Positions 12,101 to 22,400 of a stretch of 64,000 bases of DNA are shown piece after piece. Each line of letters starts with the position of its first letter. The first letter of the stretch is position 1. The translations under genes were made by a program, and so were the position numbers. The stretch spans positions 1,898,109 to 1,962,108 of the forward strand of contig CM029119.1 of NCBI GenBank assembly GCA_016859345.1, read 5' to 3'. This DNA comes from Istiophorus platypterus. Taxonomy: Eukaryota > Chordata > Actinopteri > Istiophoriformes > Istiophoridae. Below the pieces are notes generated by a model. That model did not search any database, had not been told where the DNA came from, and worked only from the letters and a program-made list of their open reading frames with translations.

Positions 12101-15100
12101 CCTTCTGCACCTGGATTTTTGCTTTCATGACTGCTGCACCTGCTGCCCAGAAACGGAAGCATCAGATTTCATTTTTAAAGCTGCTGTCTGTAATAAGTGT
12201 GGTACCACATGCCCGCCTCTAGGCTTATTTTTTAACATGTAATTTTCTGATGTTTCCTCAAAACAATCATTATGAATACTGTGCTGGTGAGAAGTAACTT
12301 AACACATGAACTTACAGAGTCAACTGTCCTGCTTCTTTTCCTGTGTTTTCCCATGACACCCTTCTTTTCTCCTTAGGGCAGGGTGCCCTTCATTGTGCCA
12401 GACAAGGTACTGTGGCCCCAGCTGTGTGAGGCCCTTGATATGAAGTACAAGGCAGAGATGCACAGCGGGCGTGGCCTGTCAGAGGATAACCTGGTCTTTT
12501 TGGCACAGAAGGGTTTTACAAGCAGTAGTAACAACCCTGAGGACTACCACAATATGACCATATCCTGGGCCCAGTTCAACCGAGTAAGGCCAGCTCATTT
12601 CCACAGCTCAGCTTCAAATTTGGGTTGGCAAAAAAATCATAGTACTAAGTCATGCATGATAAATAGATTTTTAAGTAACCAGGTTACTACCTTTCTTTGA
12701 TAAACTAGATTTGTCAGACTCGCCTGGTTTCTTTTGTTCATGTAAACATACTGATGTAGTGTGCTTAATATGTACAGGAGAGCTTACCTGGACGCAACTT
12801 TACCTTCTGGCAGTGGTTTGATGGAGTTGTGGAGCTCATGAAGAAACATCTCAAGCCTCACTGGAATGATGGGTAATGACCCATGATGAATTCTTTGCAG
12901 ACTTATTTTAATTTTTTACTTATTTTAATTTTCACTACTAATACAGCAATTTATGATTTAGGTAACATGAAAAGGTAGCTTAGGTAGATAAGTAACAAAC
13001 ATTTCCATACCTATACTCCAATGTTTCCCAAATTTGAGAATGTACTTGAGGTCCACCCCAAAAAAAAGGAACTTTTAAAGAATAATGGTGCAGCTGGCTG
13101 AAAAGTAGTGTTTTTTTGTCTTATCTCGTTTGTATTTCAACACTGTTTTTTTTCTTTGTTACACTTGTAATCACACCCAACAGTGATCTCATTCTGCCCT
13201 AACCTTCTAGATCACTACAGCCAGATGAGAACATAAATCTAATGCAGGTCAGCAAGTACAAGATTTTCTGAGGGAGTTAGATACCTTGAAAGAATAACAA
13301 TTTGTTTCTTTAAAAAGTACTTTACTGATTTTCACTCCTATATCATTGTCAGCCTTATAATGGACAACATATTGAAAAAATTATGAAAACTTTGGCAGAA
13401 GAACCAGAGATAACTATGTCATTTTATTTCATACACTCCTCTTCCTTGTCGAAAACCGGCACCTAATTTACCCACAACGCAGCTGGCCACAGTTTGGTCA
13501 GAGATGGTGGTGTACTGTGCTAGGAATAGCTAATTTAGCCTGGAGCCTCAAGCAGGGATTATCCATGGAAAACAGAGGTCTACTAAGATCAAAGTCCCCC
13601 AGATTTTTTTTTCGAACCCACTTAGCTGACTGAGGTATTACCTGGGGATATATATCAGACTCTCACAGCTACCTCTGGAGGCAACAAAGGCTGTATACAA
13701 CTTTTTCACATATGCAGTTGTGATCTTCAGCACCTAGAAACAGAATTTTATGTGAGAACTTGACACTGTTCTCTTTTAGATAAAATAATTTGAACCAAAT
13801 TAATGATAAATGCTGAAACAAAATAAACTTCACTATCAAACATTTATTCAAGCAACTTCCTAAATTTATCCCCCACTACTTTCAAAGGAACATTTGGTGT
13901 TCATAACTATTCTGAGGCTTTTTGGTGAAATTGTCTGGTTTGTAGCATCAATTCAACAGGAAGTCGCGTATGTATGTTTGTGTGTGTGTGCGCGCGTGTG
14001 TGTGTGTCTGTGTGTGTGCATTAAAGTATTTATGTGTAAATATGTGTTTGTATCTGCATACTGTTTGCAGGGCCATCCTGGGCTTTGTAAATAAGCAGCA
14101 GGCACAGGACATGCTACTGTCTAAACCCAATGGCACCTTTCTACTACGATTCAGTGACTCTGAAATTGGAGGTATCACCATTGCCTGGGTGGCTGAGAAT
14201 CCCAGCAAACCAGGTACTAAACTGCTATGCTTTTAAAGCCTTTTTACACTTATTTTTGATTTGTAGGGCAATTCATTCTAATGTCACTGAAATAACGCAC
14301 TGCTGAATGGAAAAATATTCGATTTGGCGACGTCTCTGCAGACCAGTGCCAGTGGTTTTTGCTCCAGTGACTTTATATGTATATGTGTTAATCTTTGTAA
14401 TTAGGATTTCATTTACTTTATCCCTACAATGGATAATCTCTACAATTACAGTGATTGTAATCTGTTGTTGTTCCTGTCTTTGGCTAGGGGAGAGGTTGGT
14501 CTGGAATCTATTGCCTTATACAACCAAGGACTTCTCCATTCGCTCCCTGGCTGATCGCATCAGTGACCTTAACCACCTTCTGTTTCTATACCCTGACCGG
14601 CCCAAAGATGAGGTTTTCGCCAAGTATTACACCCCTCCACTTTGTATGTATCAGCAATAATTACATCTATCTAAAGAAGACTTTCTAGACATTAACTTAT
14701 TTTTAGATAACTTGGAGTTGCCTTAGCAGGCTTTCGAGGCCAAACATGGTGAAAAAAAACTATGTGGATGACACTGTGAAGTTGAACTTACTCTGACATT
14801 TATAATAGGCATTTTCTCTCTATTCCAGCAAAAGCAGTGGATGGGTACGTAAAACCACAGATCAAACAAGTTGTGCCAGAGTAAGTCTTTTTTTTCTCTT
14901 TTCTGAAACTGCCCCAGGCAACCTAACTCCCTGCACACAGTCCAGTAAATTTGACAGGACTGAATAAGTAGCAAGTTCCTTAAGTTTAATTTGCATCTGG
15001 TGTATGAATACCAGCGAATGCACCATTCGCCCTTCTATGATAGAATTACAAACCATTCAGACACCTAACTGATGGATGTCTTGTAATATTCTGAATATTA

Positions 15101-18100
15101 ATGGTAACCAACTTTTTAAGGACTGAATCACTTATACTCTGACTTGGACAGTAGGATGAAATCTTGCATGCTTCCAAGACATATTATTGTCCTCTGAGAT
15201 TGGTCAGATTGGGCCGAAGGTGTCTATACAGGACAAATAAACCAAACATGTAACAATCAAAACTGTGATTGCTACTAACAAAAAAATATGTATATTTACT
15301 GAGGTGTTTGGAATTTTTTTACAGTTTATACCAACAACCTGGATCTGTATGAAATACAATATATATTAAGATGGAGCTGATGATTGTTGTTGGCCATTCT
15401 TCTTTGAAAAATACCTAAATGGTGTGTGTGAATATTAGGATGAAGAACTTTGCAATATTTTAAATGAGTTGTACACAGTGATGGCCTTAAATGTGTCATA
15501 TTACTGTAGCAACACTTAGAGGTGGAATATAATCAAATGTGAAGGATCACTGAGGGCTTACGTACTACAAGTAAAGATGTATTCAAAAATAATGCTATGA
15601 TGCGTAATATTGCGTAATATTCATCCAAATCCAGTAAAACTGAAAAAAACCCCACCTAAATCAGATAAATATTTGCTGTGACCCCCCCTCCTTGTCTTTA
15701 AAACAGCACCAGTTCTCCTCAGTAGAGTTATGAATAGTTTTTCAGGTTCTTGGCGGATAGGTTGTTGCTCCAGCATCTTCGACACCTTGCTGCGGTTATT
15801 CTGTGGATTTAGTCTGTCTCATTGTCTTCTGTCTCTTCATGCGATCCTAGACAGACCCCATGATGTTGACATCAGGGCTCTGACGGGTGGAGACCATCTG
15901 TCACAGGACTCCTTGTTCTTCTTGTCACTGAAGATAGCTCCTTATGACTAACTTTATGTTTGGGCTTTTGTGTTATGCAGTAGAATTAATCTGGGACCAA
16001 TCAGGCACCTCATAGATGGTCATGCTTGATGGATATGTATCTAAGCATCTAAGGAACCTAAAACCTTTGCACAGTCCTGTATATGTCATTTAAACTCAGT
16101 TGAACTGAACAATGTGCCCAAGAATTTTGATTGTTAGGTTGTCAATTGAAAAACAAACATTGAAACAATTAATTAAAAATTAACTTATTCGTACTCAGTT
16201 TAATGCTCACATACATGACTATGTTTATGTAAATTTCTTAAGTAAAGTGTAGCATATGTCTCTGGTAGATTTACCACCCCAAACCCTGAACCCAGTGGAG
16301 GAACTTCTACATTCATGGACCAGACAGCTTCTCCTTCTGTGAGCCACCCCAACAACTTTGGTGTTTACCCTCCTATGTAAGCGAACTGCTTTACTTCATT
16401 TGTTTACTCAACTAAAATCCTGTGAACACTTGAAAGGGGGCATTTTTCTTTCATAAGCAGAACTGTTACTTATACTTGAAGTAAATTTTGATGGTAACAC
16501 TTGGGTATATGAGTAAAATTCTGAATGCTGGGCTTTTACTCGTAGTGTTTTTTGTTTAGTTATGGTATTGCTACTTATACTGTAAGACTCAAGACCCAAG
16601 AGAAATTTGTCAACTCATCCATATCCAAGGATGGAATTTAATTTCTCTGGGCCCGGAGCGGCTACATTAAAATTTTAAGCAGTGCAGGACACAGTCAACA
16701 TAAGGGGCAAAAAGGACAACATAAATTATCAAAAAAAATAAACAAAACTAGTGCAAAATGGTTATAATCTTTGTTTTTATAATAACGATGTATCAAATTT
16801 CACTGTGGAAACAATGTGACAAGGTTCAAGGAGTTACTTGTAGTGATGAGCCTACAGAGAATTATTACCTGAATCTGTGGCTCCCCTTAGCTAATAGTGA
16901 GTGTCAGTTCTTTTGTTAGCTGTCCAGCCCACAATTTTGCTCTTTGCTTCACTGTTACTACTTAATTAATGTTGTCAGCCACAGCTGTTTCTCTCTGTTT
17001 TCAGAGACACTGCTATAAAAGCCACTGGCCACTACCTGCAAACACCAGACAGCCACAGTTAAAGACTAGCCGCTAAACATAGTGGAGCTTTTAGCAGCTA
17101 ATGAGCCAGATATCTTCCTCAGGAGTTTTAACAGTGCTAAATGAGAGTGAATATTGGACTTCATAAGGTGGATACAAACACCGTTCCAGATGAATTATTC
17201 ATTATTTTTGTCTGTACTAAAGAGTGTGTAAATAAGCAACTGTTCATAACCTTTTATTCATATCCACTTAAAAGGTGAAGATATATGGGGGTTGTGTTCA
17301 CAACTTGTTTCTGCTGCCCCCAAGTGGCCAAAAAATTACCAATTGCAGGTTTGAGTAAAGGTTCCCAATCCTCCTTCAATGGCCCTGTGCCAGCTGTACA
17401 TTTAAATTTGTCCAAAGATGCAGCTCAATGTTGTGCAAACACAAGTTACTTCAGCGATTTGTACTGACAAATTCGTTTTCTTGTCTTTCTGAAAAAAGTA
17501 AATATGAGTGCTAAAAAGAGTCTTAAAGTCAACAACAGTGAGACACAATTTCATGTTTTGGCTTAATATTTCATGGGCAGTTCTTTAAAAACATTTGGTA
17601 GGTCCCAGAACTGTACGCAGTTGGATACACAAGTATTTGGACAGTGACATAATTTTTATAATCTGTTACCTCTGTAAACAACCCCAGTGGGTCTGAAACA
17701 AACAATTCAAGATGTGATTGAGGAGTAGACTTTAGGCTTTATATCAAAGGGTTTAACAAAAATATCACATTGACCATTTAGGAATTATGGCCATTGTTAC
17801 ACATAGTCCCTCATTTTTAGAGGCTCAAAAGTAATTGGACAATTGACATTTGATCAGTTCCATAGCCAGGTGATGCCTGTTCCTTCATTATTTCATGACA
17901 AATTAATCAGATTAAAGGTCTGGAGTTGATTCCAAGTGCTGACTTTGCATTTGGTAGCTGTTCATGGGAAATTTTAATATTTGTTCGAAAGAGGTGTCGA
18001 TGCAAGTGAAGGAGGCATCATCAGGCTGAAAAAACAAAACTAAACTTTAGGAGTTGCCAAATCAACAATTTGGTTCATTCAAAAAAAAGGGAATGAACTA

Positions 18101-19461
18101 GCTAGCTCAGCACTAAAATAGCTGGAAGACTATGGAGTACGACTAAAGTGGATCATGACAGAATTCTCTCTTTAGTGAAGAACAAACGCTCTACAACATC
18201 TAGTCAGGTAAAAAACAACTCTCCGGGAGGAAGATGTTGTCAAAGTCTACTCTCCAGAGGGTTTAACACAAGATGCAAATCACTGGTAATACTCAAGAAC
18301 AGAGTCGCAAGATAAGACTGTACCAGAAAACATCTAAAAACGCCTGAACAGTTCTGGAACAAGATTCTTTGGACAAATGAAACCAAGATGAATTTGTACC
18401 GGAATGAATGGAAGAGAGGAGGATGGAGAAAGAAAGGAACAGCTCATGATCCAAAGCCACCACATCATTTGTCAAACATGGTGGAGACAGTGTTATGACA
18501 TGGGCATGTATGGCTGCCAGTGCAACTGGGTGACTGGTGTTTATTGATGATGTGACTGCTGATAGAAGCAGCACGATAAATTTTGAAGTGAACAGGGCTC
18601 TAATATCTGCTCAGATTCAGCCAAATGCCGTAAAACTGACAGGACAGAGCTTCACAGTACAGATGGATAATGACCCAAAACATTCTGTGAAAGCAACACA
18701 AGAGTGTCACATGGCAAAGAAATTGAATATTCTTAAAGGCCAGTCACCTCACCTACACCCAACTGAGCATGCTTTTCACTTACTGAAGAAAAAACTGAGG
18801 GCAGAAAGACCCACAAACAAGCAGCAACTGAAGGTAGTAAAGGCCTTGCAAATATCTCAAGGGAGGAAACTCAGCATTAGGAGATGCTCATGGGTTCCAG
18901 ACCTCTGGCAGTCATTGACTTTAAAGGATTTTCATCCAGGTATTAAAATAATCCTTATATTTAATTATATTGGCTTTTCCATTTAATTTTGTGCTGCTAC
19001 AAAAGAGGGACTAGTAAAAGAAAATGGTTTTAATTCCTAAACATTTAATGTGATATTTTTGTTAAACCACTTGAATTAAAGCTGAAAATCTACACTTGAA
19101 TCATATCTTGATTTGTTTGTTTCAAATCCATTGTCCTGGTCTACAGAGGCAAAATTTTGAAAACTGTGTCACTTACACACCTAACTGTACACTGTATTAT
19201 GAGTAAGTTGAACAAAAATACAGTCTATTGAGCTATTTCTGTAAAGATGTAGAGATCATACTTTTTGTTTTTAACACAAAATTTACCTAAAAGTTTTAAT
19301 TTAAAACATCCATTTTCCATTGAACTTGTCTTGTCAGGAGTGACACCATGTTGGATGCAGATGGAGACTTTGATCTGGAGGACACAATGGATGTGGCCCG
19401 ACATGTGGAGGAGCTGCTCCGCAGGCCCATGGCCAATCAGTGGAGCAGCCAGCAATCCTGA
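4493..19461 (+). CDS. stat5: STAT5 transcription factor (5'-partial gene, 13 coding exons)
   Basis: Signal transducer and activator of transcription 5, a latent cytoplasmic factor. JAK kinases phosphorylate it after cytokine or growth-hormone receptor activation; it then dimerises through SH2-phosphotyrosine contacts and activates nuclear genes. Joining 4493-4644, 4947-5102, 6710-6889, 7149-7236, 9497-9619, 9908-10000, 12377-12583, 12778-12872, 14071-14213, 14488-14643, 14829-14880, 16269-16376 and 19338-19461 gives 1677 nt, an open frame of 558 codons plus stop with all GT-AG junctions in phase. Domain order is coiled coil end, DNA-binding domain, linker, SH2 (FLLRFSDSEIGG), phosphotyrosine site (DGYVKPQ) and acidic transactivation tail (DGDFDLEDTMDVA). 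The residues before the coiled-coil end, roughly 220 in mammals, are encoded upstream of the window. The C-terminus (QWSSQQS) resembles mammalian STAT5B in length, but I cannot assign the fish a or b paralogue. Confidence 0.96.
4947..5102 (+). CDS. stat5: STAT5 exon: end of coiled coil
   Basis: Acceptor CACAAG|GTGTGAG completes the Trp codon; donor is CCAG|GTGAGA. It encodes CEKLADLIWQNRQQIRR and then GDITDIISALVTS, matching the last coiled-coil helix of STAT5. Confidence 0.95.
5225..5910 (+). mobile_element. L2/Maui-type LINE 3' end
   Basis: The plus strand at 5287-5403 encodes SSQAPLLWKHLPVWVYEAD and LSMFKSRLKSFLFDKAY, the familiar C-terminus of L2-clade fish LINE reverse transcriptases. 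It is followed by a conserved 3' UTR (CTATGCTGCTATAGGCCTAG) and an ATT/CT-rich tail. A second, longer copy of the family is at 56755-57690. Confidence 0.65.
5874..5903. repeat. (CT)n microsatellite
   Basis: About 15 CT units at the end of a longer pyrimidine-rich tract (5815-5903) after the LINE tail. Confidence 0.9.
6710..6889 (+). CDS. stat5: STAT5 exon: start of DNA-binding domain
   Basis: Acceptor CTCTTCAG|CACC, donor ACACAG|GTGAGG. It encodes TFIIEKQPPQVLKTQTKFA and VRLLVGGKLNVHMNPPQVK, almost identical to mammalian STAT5 at the start of the immunoglobulin-like DNA-binding fold. Confidence 0.96.
7149..7236 (+). CDS. stat5: STAT5 exon: DNA-binding domain
   Basis: Acceptor TTTATAG|TGAAAG, donor AACATG|GTAAGC. 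The 88-nt exon encodes GEILNNNCVMEYHQATGT and LSAHFRNM, the conserved central strands of the STAT5 DNA-binding domain. Confidence 0.95.
7438..7464. repeat. Poly-C / poly-A tract
   Basis: About 12 C followed by about 15 A in a STAT5 intron; the A-run is followed by CAGG. Confidence 0.85.
9109..9154. repeat. Compound (GT)n(AT)n microsatellite
   Basis: Ten GT units followed by about thirteen AT units in the intron between two STAT5 DNA-binding-domain exons. Confidence 0.9.
9497..9619 (+). CDS. stat5: STAT5 exon: DNA-contact region
   Basis: Acceptor TATACAG|TCACTG, donor GTCAAA|GTAATC; phase 0 at both ends, 41 codons. It encodes the basic stretch [20 protein letters not shown] and then FESQFSVGGNELVFHVK, the DNA-contacting and nuclear-import region of STAT5. 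Confidence 0.96.
9908..10000 (+). CDS. stat5: STAT5 exon: end of DNA-binding domain
   Basis: Acceptor CCTGCAG|ACCCTA, donor GAGCCT|GTAAGT; 31 codons in phase 0. It encodes LPVVVIVHGSQDNNATATV and WDNAFAEP, identical to the mammalian family. Confidence 0.96.
10866..12160 (-). mobile_element. LINE fragment, copy 1 (reverse transcriptase)
   Basis: The minus strand encodes MDLEKAYDQVPRGILWWVL and REYGDLRMLLQAIQSLYNQS (11479 downward), then RRGCPLSATLFVIIMDRIS (about 11220), the RT motifs of a fish non-LTR retrotransposon. The low-coordinate end has the usual 3' terminus of the family (CATCCATACATTTTCTGCTGC). It is 5'-truncated near 12160 and frameshifted. The copy lies antisense within a STAT5 intron, and a very similar copy is at 29640-30830. 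Confidence 0.75.
12377..12583 (+). CDS. stat5: STAT5 exon: linker domain
   Basis: Acceptor CCTTAG|GGCAGG, donor AACCGA|GTAAGG; 69 codons in phase 0. It encodes VPDKVLWPQLCEALDMKYK and ENLVFLAQKGF, the helical linker. It starts just 3' of a reverse-oriented LINE fragment at 10866-12160. Confidence 0.95.
12778..12872 (+). CDS. stat5: STAT5 exon: end of linker
   Basis: Acceptor TGTACAG|GAGAGC, donor GATGG|GTAATG. It encodes LPGRNFTFWQWFDGVVELM and KKHLKPHWNDG, leading into the SH2 domain. Confidence 0.95.
13969..14021. repeat. (TG)n/(CG)n microsatellite beside the SH2 exon
   Basis: An alternating purine-pyrimidine tract GTGTGTGTGCGCGCGTGTG ends about 50 bp before the STAT5 SH2 exon acceptor at 14071. 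Such a tract could form Z-DNA in principle. Confidence 0.85.
14071..14213 (+). CDS. stat5: STAT5 exon: SH2 domain, phosphotyrosine pocket
   Basis: Acceptor GTTTGCAG|GGCCAT, donor ACCAG|GTACTA. It encodes AILGFVNKQQAQDMLLSK and GTFLLRFSDSEIGGITIAW. The Arg in FLLRF is the SH2 phosphate-binding residue. The exon ends with VAENPSKPG, a loop longer than the mammalian one as I recall it. Confidence 0.95.
14488..14643 (+). CDS. stat5: STAT5 exon: second half of SH2 domain
   Basis: Acceptor TGGCTAG|GGGAGA, donor CACTTT|GTATGT. It encodes LVWNLLPYTTKDFSIRSLAD and YPDRPKDEVFAKYYTPP, conserved in all STAT5 proteins. Confidence 0.95.
14829..14880 (+). CDS. stat5: STAT5 exon: activating tyrosine
   Basis: A 52-nt micro-exon, acceptor TATTCCAG|CAAAAG, donor GCCAGA|GTAAGT. 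It encodes KAVDGYVKPQIKQVVPE. The Tyr corresponds to mammalian Tyr694 (STAT5A) / Tyr699 (STAT5B), the JAK target needed for dimerisation. Confidence 0.95.
15590..16085 (-). mobile_element. Tc1-like transposon fragment
   Basis: 15780-16040 is the reverse complement of a Tc1-like transposase region commonly seen in fish (TCTGTGGATTTAGTCTGTCT, then GATGTTGACATCAGGGCTCT). It ends with a terminal-repeat-like AAAACCTTTGCACAGTCCTG near 16057-16078. The left end is not clear. It lies in a STAT5 intron. Confidence 0.6.
16269..16376 (+). CDS. stat5: STAT5 exon: transactivation domain
   Basis: Acceptor TCTGGTAG|ATTTAC, donor CCTAT|GTAAGC. It encodes a Pro/Ser/Thr-rich stretch including GGTSTFMDQTASPSVSHP, aligned with the variable mammalian segment that contains MDQAPSPAV. 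Confidence 0.9.
17040..17360. repeat. Dispersed teleost repeat
   Basis: The segment containing TTTTAGCAGCTAATGAGCC, AGTGAATATTGGACTTCATA and CTGCCCCCAAGTGGCC resembles a non-coding repeat common in percomorph genomes. This is recalled by eye, not by database search. Confidence 0.4.
17617..19180 (+). mobile_element. Tc1-like transposon relic
   Basis: The left terminal repeat begins near 17620 (ACAAGTATTTGGACAGTGAC) and the right one ends near 19180 (AAAACTGTGTCACTTACAC, reversed). Between them lies a decayed transposase in plus orientation; 18537-18986 keeps MDNDPKHSVKATQECH and SPHLHPTEHAFHLLKKKL, the DDE-type catalytic region (the first D of DNDPKH and the E of TEHAF). The ORF is only the C-terminal part of a transposase and is not a host gene. 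It lies in the last STAT5 intron. Confidence 0.75.
19338..19461 (+). CDS. stat5: STAT5 terminal coding exon
   Basis: Acceptor CTTGTCAG|GAGTGA. It encodes MLDADGDFDLEDTMDVARHV and EELLRRPMANQWSSQQS, ending at TGA 19459-19461. The amphipathic acidic helix is the core of the STAT5 transactivation domain. Confidence 0.95.
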
Positions 19462-22400
19462 ACCTGTTGCAAACCTTCAGTTCTTCTCCATCTTATCCAA
19501 CATAAACACCTACACCTGTAATTCTCTCTGGACTGCAATCAGGGCAAGACATGTCCTGTTTTTCTCAGTCGTTCTGGCAGATCCACATTCCGATTCACCA
19601 TTCATCTTCAGTTTTAATTGCTCACAGGAGTTTTAAAAGAGAATAGGTCTGGTAATGAATAGGCATCTAATTGTCTTTATGTAGAGATAATAAACCTGTT
19701 TTCAAGAGTCAGTGACATATGACAGAGGCTGACGTTAATGTCCTCTCCCACTTATCAGAGTTTCTCAGGGTGGTCAAGTGGAGCTGGTTTGGCTTGATGG
19801 GATTTTTATACAAAATTCAGACATGCAGTTAGTATTCCTGTAAGCTTCTCATTTATATTTACCTGGTGAGCTTTTAGCTGGCACCGGGAGACTTTTTCAT
19901 ATAATTTAAAAGTAGACAAACTAGCTTAAATTTTTTTTTTAATTCTCTGTCTTTCTGCACAGTTAATATTGGTCAATCTATTCTCTTTTACTAGAGATAT
20001 TTGTCAAAAATCTGTAGTACTGTCTAGAAAATACAGAACCATCTTGTATAAAAAGAACAACAACAACAAACAAGCTTAAAGTGAGACTATGTAACTTTTG
20101 CTGAACACCAGACACTGTGAACACAAGTAATATTTACAGGATGAAGGCCAGTTGAATTTTCCTCCATTTACAGAGTTTCTCTAGCGTTTGTTGCTTTAAA
20201 GTCGTCCTCATTAGGTGGGAAAATAAATTGAAATCAACAAACATATCTCCCAGGTAGGTGCATCAGAGCAGCTGTTTTGTCATTAGCTTAGCTGTGGCTT
20301 AAGGTTTAAGACAGGATTAAACCTGGGCCATTGGAAAAAATATAAAGTGGTTTCTAAAAACCCACTTCTGTGTTCTCAGAAGACTCAGTTTGAACTTCAC
20401 CAGTTATTGAGTTTAAACTCAGCTGCTGTGTCCTGCTGAAACCACGTAAACAAAACTAGATGTCAGTGCACCTGAGGTTTCACATAAACCTGCTGCAAGT
20501 CTGGTTTAACTGAGGTTTAAGCCAGGTGAAACTGAAGTTTCTGTAGAAAGTGGGTAACTTGTTGATCTGAAACACAGAATAGAAATGATGTACTAATTAC
20601 AAGAGCAGTTACTCCCTCAATCTTAATAATACAAATGTATTTTTCCGATTATTGATATTGCAGTAGATATGAAGGAAAGATTATTGCGCAGGACAGATGT
20701 TTAACTATATGATGTACATTTATATTAATGTATAAGTATAGTGTGATATTTCATTTTGTGATGATCAAAACTGCAACTAGATAATACACTGTAATGTTTC
20801 AGTGATATTTCTGAATTCTTTCCACAGCATTTAAAGAAATGAACTGACATCAGTTTTTAGAATTACCATGTTTTGGGAATGATGAACATATGTAGTGTTA
20901 GGCTGCATTTTTCATAATCATTACTTTGACACTGCACTCAGACTCAGCTCAGCATGCAACTGTTCCAGTTCTGGTTTAACTGAACCCACTCTAAACAGCA
21001 ACAGCTTTGGTGTGTTTACTCTGAGTTTTACTGTTTTCTGTATAATTCTAGAACATAGTTAAATAGTAAAAAAAGTCATAAAAAGTCATGAAGTCAGTAA
21101 TGTGAGACTGTAATGTCACGTCCACAGTATCATTTTTCTTAATTTTGCTAACATTGGCCAGTATAAGCTACTAGTCATACCAGACTGTAAAACTGTAGCA
21201 GCAAAACCCCAGATTTACCGAACTAGACAAGGGTATAGGATTTGTTTTATTACTTCTTCTCAAAGGTTACATAGACAGACTTTAAGCACCGAAAATGGAA
21301 TTTTAAATCTGTTACTATTATTATTGTGCTTTCGTGAGATATTTTAAATTAATTGCTTCTATTACATCCATTGTCTGATGTTCTCGTGCTATACCTTCGT
21401 ACAGCAAAATGTTGAAATGGTCTTAGGTGCCTCTAATTTGGTCTCACAAAGTCAATAACTACTTATTAATTTATCACTTAAACAAGTCTTGTTGTGAGAT
21501 TGAGTTTTAAACACAAATTTTGGTACAATATGATCTGTCAAATAGTAAAATTATTCTTATTATCACTTACCACTGTGAATATGTCAGAACCTGTTTCTGT
21601 GCCTCGGTTTACTAAAAACAGATGTTGTGGTCTTTAGTTATTAAATGTTCAATACCTTGGTGAATGTTTGTCCAACATGTTAGAAATTTGTTTTGGACTC
21701 TGGAAACATGGGAGGGTAAACCTGGTGATCACCAGTAAGTGCAAGTCCAAATCCCAAACTGCTTAGAAAGCATGGCTTTGTTTTGTTTGTGTTAAAGGGA
21801 TAAATTCAGCAGCTAAGCGTTTCACTTGGGGGGTTGGGGTACTCAGAATGATGAAAATCAAGCCCCCAAAAAAAATCTGTGTCCTACATTACCCATAATG
21901 AAGCTTGGTAGCATGTCCCTCCCTGGTACACACACGTCTCTCAAACTCTACACCTCCAGTCAGTAAGACAGACTCACAAATTTGTCATCTCTAAACCCAA
22001 ACTGAATTTATTTGGGTGGCTTTTTCAGACTTGACAAAGTCTTTGCAGAGCAGCAGAAGGCTTGATATAACCTCAGCCTCACTTGCTGTCCAGAGCATGG
22101 TGGCTCAACTGGTAGAAAAGAAATGATTGTGAAACCAAGAGCACAGATAAGTAAACCAAGGGTTAGGTATAGGATCAGGTTTATTGTCATTTCAACATAT
22201 ATGCAATAAGTAGGCTATAAAAAAATGTAATACACCTGTTCTCTCTTTTGTGCTGCACATAATGAAGTGACTATCAGTGACTATCACAACAGAGTACATA
22301 TTTGACAGTGAGCAAGTGGTTTTAATTCTTTTTACATCATTAGTATGTATGAGATAAAGTGCAGTGGGCCAGTGAATTTAATTGTAACAACAAAGAAGAC

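Noticed and set aside
18537..18986. 149-codon plus-strand ORF as a host gene
   Set aside because: It carries DNDPKH and SPHLHPTEHAF and lies between Tc1-like terminal repeats, so it is a transposase remnant.
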